Shown here piece after piece: positions 63,659 through 64,000 of a DNA stretch of 64,000 nucleotides (position 1 is its first letter; each line of letters begins with the position of its first letter). A model generated the notes under the pieces. It had not been told where the DNA came from, searched no databases, and was given only the letters and a program-made list of their open reading frames with translations. A program made the position numbers and the translations under genes. Source of the DNA: Mesorhizobium sp. PAMC28654 (GTDB lineage: Bacteria > Pseudomonadota > Alphaproteobacteria > Rhizobiales > Rhizobiaceae); NCBI RefSeq assembly GCF_020616515.1, contig NZ_CP085135.1, positions 186,001 through 250,000 on the forward strand, read 5' to 3'.

Positions 63659-64000
63659 ATGACCAACGAGTTGGGTGACATCGGATTCGGCTACCGGCCG
63701 CGCGCTTTATATGCCTGCGATCCGGCAAAGTCGCGCGGGCGATTGTTCGACGAGGTCGAGAGCCCGACCCGCACGCCGTTCCAGCGCGACCGCGACCGCA
63801 TCATCCACTCGACGGCGTTCCGCCGGCTGAAGCACAAGACGCAAGTTTTCGTCGCGCATGAGGGCGATCACTACCGCACCCGGCTGACGCATTCGATCGA
63901 GGTGGCGCAGATCGCGCGCGCCCTTGCACGCGCATTGCGCGGCGACGAGGATCTCGCCGAAGCCGTGGCGCTGGTGCATGATTTCGGCCACACGCCGTTC
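63659..64000 (+). CDS. dgt: Deoxyguanosinetriphosphate triphosphohydrolase-like protein, N-terminal part
   Basis: The first 114 codons of an HD-domain dNTPase, cut by the right edge. Motifs are [35 protein letters not shown] with the H of the HD site, and [11 protein letters not shown] with the HD pair. Such enzymes hydrolyse dGTP or other dNTPs to the nucleoside and triphosphate. It is divergent from erpA, and usually precedes argS in rhizobia. Confidence 0.92.
   Translation, partial: MTNELGDIGFGYRPRALYACDPAKSRGRLFDEVESPTRTPFQRDRDRIIHSTAFRRLKHKTQVFVAHEGDHYRTRLTHSIEVAQIARALARALRGDEDLAEAVALVHDFGHTPF

Overview
The window is high-GC chromosomal DNA from an alphaproteobacterium of the order Rhizobiales, most likely Mesorhizobium or a close relative. 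This rests on gene content and synteny: RirA with its three Fe-S cysteines, an hmuPSTUV haem locus, ExoR overlapping ilvD, PopZ followed by valS, a PutA without its own DNA-binding domain next to an Lrp-type regulator, and a form-II coxSLM cluster. I cannot name the species from sequence alone.

Layout. 1-10 kb: partial succinate-semialdehyde dehydrogenase, aldose epimerase, KDG kinase, a YtkA-like protein paired with a di-haem peroxidase, putR/putA and a glycosyltransferase. 10-21 kb: an iron/haem island. Leftward lie hmuR, an exported protein, tonB, an IsdG-type haem oxygenase and a VOC protein; rightward lie hmuP-hmuS-hmuT-hmuU-hmuV and then rirA. An exact TGA-N9-TCA iron operator sits between the two arms, and an Irr-like ICE box lies upstream of rirA. 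21-33 kb: DUF445 protein, phasin, MaoC hydratase, an MFS/LysR pair, an orphan lipoprotein, a FloR/CmlA-like exporter, a frameshifted MocR regulator with an EamA exporter, a zinc alcohol dehydrogenase and a maiA/FAH pair. 33-42 kb: a LuxR-type response regulator, a FIST protein plus hybrid kinase, an IS5-type element inserted in the kinase stop codon, and coxSLM. 42-45 kb: GNAT, CutC, cupin and PsiF-type genes. 45.2-49.4 kb: a gutted prophage in tRNA-Asn, with att repeats, a truncated integrase, a truncated phage protein and an IS3 copy at the deletion junction. 49.4-64 kb: core genes including tRNA-Cys, a Pcm-like methyltransferase, tolC, popZ, valS, a FadL-type porin, ilvD, exoR, xthA, erpA and the start of a dGTPase.

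The most striking feature is the number of small lesions. In-frame stops interrupt the haem oxygenase, the VOC gene and the IS5 transposase. Single- or two-base shifts break tonB, the MocR gene, coxL, one IS3 orfB, xthA and probably one small gene. An IS3 element cuts hmuV. Three lesions are consecutive in the tail of the haem-receptor operon and, with the hmuV insertion, would suggest decay of haem use. However, shifts also hit a housekeeping repair gene, so base-calling error must be excluded first.

How the genes work together. HmuR with TonB would import haem, HmuTUV would move it inward, and HmuS plus the IsdG-type enzyme would handle or degrade it, under RirA/Irr control. The FIST-kinase-regulator set flanks the coxSLM oxidase and may sense a metabolite linked to it. 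PutR/PutA degrade proline. ExoR links periplasmic sensing to exopolysaccharide control.
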